From an uncultured Actinomycetes bacterium (GTDB taxonomy: Bacteria > Actinomycetota > Actinomycetes > Nanopelagicales > Nanopelagicaceae), in NCBI GenBank assembly GCA_903922325.1, contig CAIXTG010000145.1, forward strand, positions 1 through 15,902: 15,902 nucleotides of DNA, in the 5' to 3' direction. The notes beneath the pieces are model-generated. The model searched no databases, was not told where the DNA came from, and saw only the letters and a program-made list of their open reading frames with translations. Position 1 is the first letter of the stretch. The number at the start of each line of letters is the position of its first letter. The position numbers were made by a program, and so were the translations under genes. Shown in pieces: positions 12,557 through 15,902 of the stretch.

Positions 12557-13653
12557 TATTCATCACTTCCGTTAGGTGTTAAATCTTCCATCTCCATAGC
12601 TTGCTCAGTTGTAATCAAGCCAAGGGAGAGCATCTTTTCAAGAACCATTAACCGCTGCATAGGTTCAACTCGAAGGAAAGAGGAGTCAAGGTCAAACTTT
12701 ACATAGTGTCCAGCCGTTGAAATATCATCCATTGATAGTCTTTGTTCGATCGCGGATATGAACGGCTGGAACGCTAGGGCTACGAGTTGCTTGCGCTCGT
12801 CTAGGATATTTGCATAGGTCATCGATGTATTTTGGTCAGCTGAAAGATAGTAAGCAGGAATTCCGCATAATCTGGAGATTTCCGTCGCTAAATTCTGGAT
12901 TGCTTCCGTGTACAACATATCTTTAGGCGAAAACGATACTGGTGAGTATTCAAGAGTAGAAGTTAAATAAGCAGTAGCGCGATTTAAACGCGCAGATTTC
13001 CAAGCAGCTAGTAATCCTTGAACTTCTTGCGGTGGAAGGTCAGCTCCAGAGTTTTTCAAATAACCCGTTGGCATTGGGGAAGATGCTGCTACTGCGGCAG
13101 CGCGTTCTACATCTATTGCTGCTTGTATTGTGCGAGCGCCAGTTGTAAGTACACCTTCGTTAAAACCTTGAATTGTAATAAGTGAGCCAAGACCCGACAT
13201 AGGGCGTGGTTTGCCATCAACTAAGTATTGAGTAACAAATTGACCATAAGGATCTACTTCAGTGGTTACGCGAGTATTAGCTACCCATTCCATAACTGCT
13301 GGGCGATTGTCTTCTTGATAAGTCTCGGTAATTTCAAGAAAAGCCTGACCAAAAAACAGGATGCTATCAACGCAGTAACTTAAGGTAACAAATTGTGGTT
13401 GATGCTTTGAAAGTTGCTTGACCCATCGGGGCGCTGGGATTTCTTCGCCAGTAGATGCTTTTTTGTATTCTAAAGGGATTGTTCCAACGGTGCATAAAAG
13501 ATCGCGGCAGCGTTTAACGCTTGGAACGCTCATAGCCGCTTGTCGTGTTACCGATGGGCTGTAATAGTAATTAGATGCGTAAAACGCATCTCCCATAATC
13601 TGAGGATTTGCTTGCGCTTCTAGAACGCGTGGCTTACGATCAAATAGACCCAT
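12556..13653 (-). CDS. Portal protein (HK97-type)
   Basis: 365 residues from the ATG at 13653. It opens MGLFDRK, a usual portal start, and carries portal-family blocks: AAMSVPSVKRCRDLLCTVGTIPLEY (about 40-64), the YCVDSILFFGQAFLEI helix, SPKDMLYTEAIQNLATEISRLCGIPAYYLS (about 246-275), SMTYANILDERKQLVALAFQPFI, and a C-terminal GLITTEQAMEMEDLTP. Twelve copies form the ring for DNA entry. A TTG nine bases upstream is in frame but adds nothing typical. There is no ribosome site before the ATG; a TATAAT ends 8 nt before it. Stop overlaps the capsid start (TAATG). Confidence 0.92.
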   Translation of the reverse strand: MGLFDRKPRVLEAQANPQIMGDAFYASNYYYSPSVTRQAAMSVPSVKRCRDLLCTVGTIPLEYKKASTGEEIPAPRWVKQLSKHQPQFVTLSYCVDSILFFGQAFLEITETYQEDNRPAVMEWVANTRVTTEVDPYGQFVTQYLVDGKPRPMSGLGSLITIQGFNEGVLTTGARTIQAAIDVERAAAVAASSPMPTGYLKNSGADLPPQEVQGLLAAWKSARLNRATAYLTSTLEYSPVSFSPKDMLYTEAIQNLATEISRLCGIPAYYLSADQNTSMTYANILDERKQLVALAFQPFISAIEQRLSMDDISTAGHYVKFDLDSSFLRVEPMQRLMVLEKMLSLGLITTEQAMEMEDLTPNGSDE

Positions 13654-13661
13654 AGGTCGCA

Positions 13662-13667
13662 ATTATA
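13662..13667 (-). promoter_or_regulatory. Possible -10 element for a leaderless portal transcript
   Basis: On the minus strand a perfect TATAAT ends 8 nt before the portal ATG, in the short gap (13654-13680) after the terminase. No TTGACA-like -35 is visible at 16-18 nt. Transcription starting 6-9 nt after a -10 would begin at or just before the ATG, giving an mRNA with little or no leader, which Actinobacteria translate readily. TATAAT occurs several times in the window by chance, so only position and the missing ribosome site support it. Confidence 0.4.
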
Positions 13668-13680
13668 CACTACATATAGA

Positions 13681-15123
13681 TTATTCTGCGTAGATAGCCG
13701 CTATCTGTTGGGGTTTTGTTAATTTGCTTACTATCATTGCAATTGAAATCGGCGCGCTAATATCGCCAGCGGATTTTCTTTTTATGATGCGCCACGCCGA
13801 GTCATTAACTTTTGCAGCTACATTCTCAAATTGCTCAATAAGTGATCTTTGCCCATTATGAACCATACGCTGATTAACTACTGCATCGAGTAAGTCTCCG
13901 CAAGCCTGATAGAACTGTTGACCAGAACAATCTTCAACAACGCAACCAGCTTGAGCTAAACGATCAGCAATAGATTGGGTAGCGTAGCGATCGAACATAA
14001 TTTGGCGCGGTCTATAAAGATCAACCCAGCCTTTTATGGTTGCCGCTATTTCGAGGTCATTAACTGCAACCTGAGACTCCCAAGTTTGCAAGATGCCGAC
14101 ACCGATGCGACCGTCTGGAAGGATTTGACCAGCGCATAAACTTGCATTGCGCTTACTAGGACTAACATCAAAGCCAAAAACGGTATAAGCGCCAGTAGTC
14201 ATCTCTAGAGTTGCATCTGAGCAATCCTCGATGCTATTTGGTGGAAAAGGAGACTGCAAAGATGAAACCCAGAGACATAAGAGTTCCGTCATAATGCTTT
14301 CATGGCTAGAAGTTGAGATGCTTTCAGCAATAGCTTCTTTACTGACGGTTATTCCAAGGGCGGGGTTCGCATGAGCTACACCTTCCCAGAACGCTTTAGA
14401 TTTAAGGTCAATCTTCAGAAAGGTTGGTGCGCTGTACTCGTAATATCCAAATGTTTTAGGTGCGTTCTCCATTGCGCGGCTCTTAAGTTCATTAAGCGGC
14501 TGGGAAAACGCATCGCCAGCGTTGCTAGTCCAAAAGGTTTGACCATCAGTTGCTCTAGTTGTTGGAGTAATCGCAGTAAAGGCTTCGTCTGACCACTCGC
14601 GTAATTCATCGCCCCAAGTGAAATGCGAAGTTCTGCCGCGGCTGCCATCCCTAGTCGCTGCTACAACATCTAAACGACCGCCACCGAACTCTGGTAATAG
14701 TTCGATCGACTCTGTGCCGTTAGCGTATCTAATAGCTTTGACTTGGCAGTTCAAGAAGTCTTGACCTTCGATCATATAAGCCATTTCGCGGAAAGACACT
14801 AAAGCCATAGCTCTATTAGATGAGGCTATTAAGACTCTAGGGCTTTTGAATAGGAATAGATGGGCTAAGCACATAACTCGCCCTAAATGTGATTTTCCTG
14901 ATTGGCGAGCTACCAAAAGCAACCCAGTACGCCTTATGAACTTATCTTTATTGTCAACGGCAAAAAAATCCTTAACGATCAGTTCTTGCCATGGCATTAA
15001 AGGTTGACCCAGCCTTTTAGCAAACTCAATTACTTCATCGCCCTTAGTTTTGCCTTTTAGAAGTGGCGTGTGAACCCTTGGTTTGGCTGCCCCTCGTATG
15101 GATTTGATCGTCTTGGTTGCCAT
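13681..15123 (-). CDS. terL: Terminase large subunit
   Basis: 480 residues. ATPase domain: Walker A VARQSGKS (71-78, actinophage ARQxGKS form), Walker B HFTWGDE (168-173; D172, E173), motif III FWTSNAG (197-203). Nuclease domain (RNase H-like): D319 in GFDVSPSK, D378 in FDRY, and D454 in AGDISAPI as likely metal ligands. The enzyme pumps DNA into proheads and cuts concatemers. Start by TGATG on the HNH gene; 27 nt separate its stop from the portal ATG. No small terminase gene is recognisable within the 780 bp upstream in the window. Confidence 0.95.
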   Translation of the reverse strand: MATKTIKSIRGAAKPRVHTPLLKGKTKGDEVIEFAKRLGQPLMPWQELIVKDFFAVDNKDKFIRRTGLLLVARQSGKSHLGRVMCLAHLFLFKSPRVLIASSNRAMALVSFREMAYMIEGQDFLNCQVKAIRYANGTESIELLPEFGGGRLDVVAATRDGSRGRTSHFTWGDELREWSDEAFTAITPTTRATDGQTFWTSNAGDAFSQPLNELKSRAMENAPKTFGYYEYSAPTFLKIDLKSKAFWEGVAHANPALGITVSKEAIAESISTSSHESIMTELLCLWVSSLQSPFPPNSIEDCSDATLEMTTGAYTVFGFDVSPSKRNASLCAGQILPDGRIGVGILQTWESQVAVNDLEIAATIKGWVDLYRPRQIMFDRYATQSIADRLAQAGCVVEDCSGQQFYQACGDLLDAVVNQRMVHNGQRSLIEQFENVAAKVNDSAWRIIKRKSAGDISAPISIAMIVSKLTKPQQIAAIYAE

Positions 15124-15461
15124 CAGGACTGATCTGGGTTAGGTCGGACTATAAACGGACTGTCCTCGACTGGTTTTGAGCGTGTCGGGGAGATAAAGGA
15201 AGGAAAGACAGGGGGGGTAGACTTCTTACCTAAAAAACTCGCCTGATTACGACTGCCTTTAGATGAGTTACACGATACGCAGCAAGCTACAGCGTTGGAA
15301 TAGTCAACTACCAAGTCAGGCGCTTTACTAACTGGAATTATATGATCAAGTGTAGTTGCTGGTTGTTGGCAATAGAAGCACGACCATTGGTCTCTAGCCA
15401 TTACCTTTAACCTAAAGGCTTTATAGTCTCTACTTAATCGAGGATCGCCACGCTTAGCCAT
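15123..15461 (-). CDS. HNH endonuclease
   Basis: 112 residues from the ATG at 15461, reading MAKRGDPRLSRDYKAFRLKV, a standard phage HNH opening. Zinc: C28-x2-C31 (CFYC) and C61-x2-C64 (CVSC). Active site: D39-H40 (LDHIIP), N56 and N65, an HNN-type variant. A long C-terminal tail (about 72-112) is Ser/Pro-rich. A longer GTG start at 15506 is less likely because the ATG at 15461 overlaps the stop of the 20-residue gene. It ends at TGATG on the terminase. HNH proteins beside terminases can assist DNA cutting in packaging, as known for HK97 gp74; the same role here is inferred. Confidence 0.88.
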   Translation of the reverse strand: MAKRGDPRLSRDYKAFRLKVMARDQWSCFYCQQPATTLDHIIPVSKAPDLVVDYSNAVACCVSCNSSKGSRNQASFLGKKSTPPVFPSFISPTRSKPVEDSPFIVRPNPDQS

Positions 15462-15516
15462 TGTGTTCGCTGCATTCCTCATAAGGTGGCTCATCTGTGC
15501 ATACACACTTACTCAT
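15454..15516 (-). CDS. 20-residue Cys/His microprotein
   Basis: The peptide is MSKCVCTDEPPYEECSEHNG. C4, C6, C15 and H18 make a C-x-C...C-x2-H set able to hold one zinc ion. AGAGG lies 6 nt before the ATG; the ATG overlaps the transglycosylase stop (ATGA), and its TAA lies inside the first codons of the HNH gene (ATGGCTAA), so both ends are coupled. This is stronger support than length alone would give. It may act as a leader that sets HNH translation, as a zinc knuckle partner of HNH or terminase, or both. Confidence 0.55.
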   Translation of the reverse strand: MSKCVCTDEPPYEECSEHNG

Positions 15517-15902
15517 TGCCAACCTCTAGTCTTAAGATGATGTAGAGCTGCACAATAGTTAGGCTCATCGTACTTAGTAACTCCATACCTACCTGCTACA
15601 TAGTACCAATACATCCAGAACTGATAGTCATAACTCTTACCTTTAATGTGCTTATTACGCATTTGGTAGTAACCATAATGTGATCCATTAACTGCATCGA
15701 TCTTCCAACTGGATTCTTTAAACACTATCTGATTATGACAACTTAATTGCTTAAAGGTTAATTGTTCATCAGCTAATGATTTAAGTGATTTAGTTGCATC
15801 TACTGAAGCCTCTACTCTATCGGCTCCCGCTATAGATAGAGATAGCCCAATAACGACTGCTACCGAGCAAGCTACGCCTTTCAGGCTTGCTCTGAAGCCT
15901 TG
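15513..15902 (-). CDS. Exported transglycosylase-like protein (5' end outside window)
   Basis: The open frame runs from the window edge, 129 residues to TGA 15515-15513. An internal GTG at 15725 would yield only 70 residues and cut the domain, so it is not the start. N-terminal part: RASLKGVACSVAVVIGLSLS followed by IAGA, a signal peptide or membrane anchor with an A-x-A cut site. After a helical link (28-52) comes a lytic-transglycosylase/lysozyme-like core: CHNQIVFKESSW with E63 as likely acid, NGSHYGYYQM, and EPNYCAALHHLKTRGWQ at the end. C55 and the late Cys may form a disulfide, as in exported actinophage relatives. It may cut cell wall in infection or lysis. Confidence 0.75.
   Translation of the reverse strand, partial: QGFRASLKGVACSVAVVIGLSLSIAGADRVEASVDATKSLKSLADEQLTFKQLSCHNQIVFKESSWKIDAVNGSHYGYYQMRNKHIKGKSYDYQFWMYWYYVAGRYGVTKYDEPNYCAALHHLKTRGWQ

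Noticed and set aside
1..15902. CRISPR arrays, tRNA genes, insertion sequences, integrase or attachment sites
   Set aside because: None seen by reading both strands: no spaced direct repeats, no transposase or integrase motifs, and no clear tRNA cloverleaf.

Overview
The window is about 15.9 kb of a tailed dsDNA phage (or prophage) genome with siphovirus-type structural genes. Every supported gene lies on the minus strand, so transcription runs from high to low coordinates. Genes are packed end to end, mostly with ATGA, TAATG or TGATG start/stop overlaps. The base composition looks moderate in GC. Protein styles include a protease-capsid fusion, an HNH gene next to the terminase, a Cys-paired transglycosylase, a YG/KIGR-type DUF6378-like protein and a Cys/His-tailed putative recombination protein. 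These resemble phages of Actinobacteria, and my best guess is a freshwater low-GC actinobacterial host. The host is inferred from family resemblance, not shown by the sequence.

Layout in transcription order. (1) 15902-15123: the C-terminal part of an exported or membrane-anchored transglycosylase, a 20-residue Cys/His microprotein, and an HNH endonuclease. (2) 15123-11003: head genes, namely large terminase, portal, and a fused maturation protease/major capsid protein. A 12-bp perfect hairpin follows the capsid gene. (3) 10934-8382: connector, putative tail terminator, a 34-residue small protein, major tail tube protein, a tail-assembly chaperone pair joined by a predicted -1 ribosomal frameshift, and a further tail-region protein. 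(4) 8385-3341: tape measure, a large minor tail protein, a beta-rich fibre-like protein, three tandem related fibre-like proteins ending in LYGI, and a small helical protein. (5) 3344-2567: lysis genes, a predicted M15-like peptidase endolysin and two small one-membrane-segment proteins, the likely holin candidates. (6) 2562-1: small unknowns, a metallophosphoesterase, a 33-residue protein, a Trp-rich protein, a small membrane protein, a DUF6378-like protein, a putative single-strand-annealing-type protein, and the first 13 codons of a CxxC zinc-ribbon protein.

How they work together: terminase (perhaps helped by HNH) packages DNA through the portal into a capsid built from a self-carrying protease fusion. 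The connector and terminator join head to tail. The frameshifted chaperones help tube protein assemble around the 544-residue tape measure, which predicts a tail of roughly 80 nm. The fibre-like proteins are the likely host-contact parts, and the lysis genes end the cycle.

Several things are not obvious from a simple long-ORF view: five small genes under 60 residues, a transglycosylase longer than its internal GTG start suggests, corrected starts for the HNH, portal and first fibre genes, a complete -1 frameshift signal (CCCTTTG, 7-nt spacer, 9-bp stem), and a possible leaderless promoter just before the portal ATG. There is no stretch above 300 bases without a gene.
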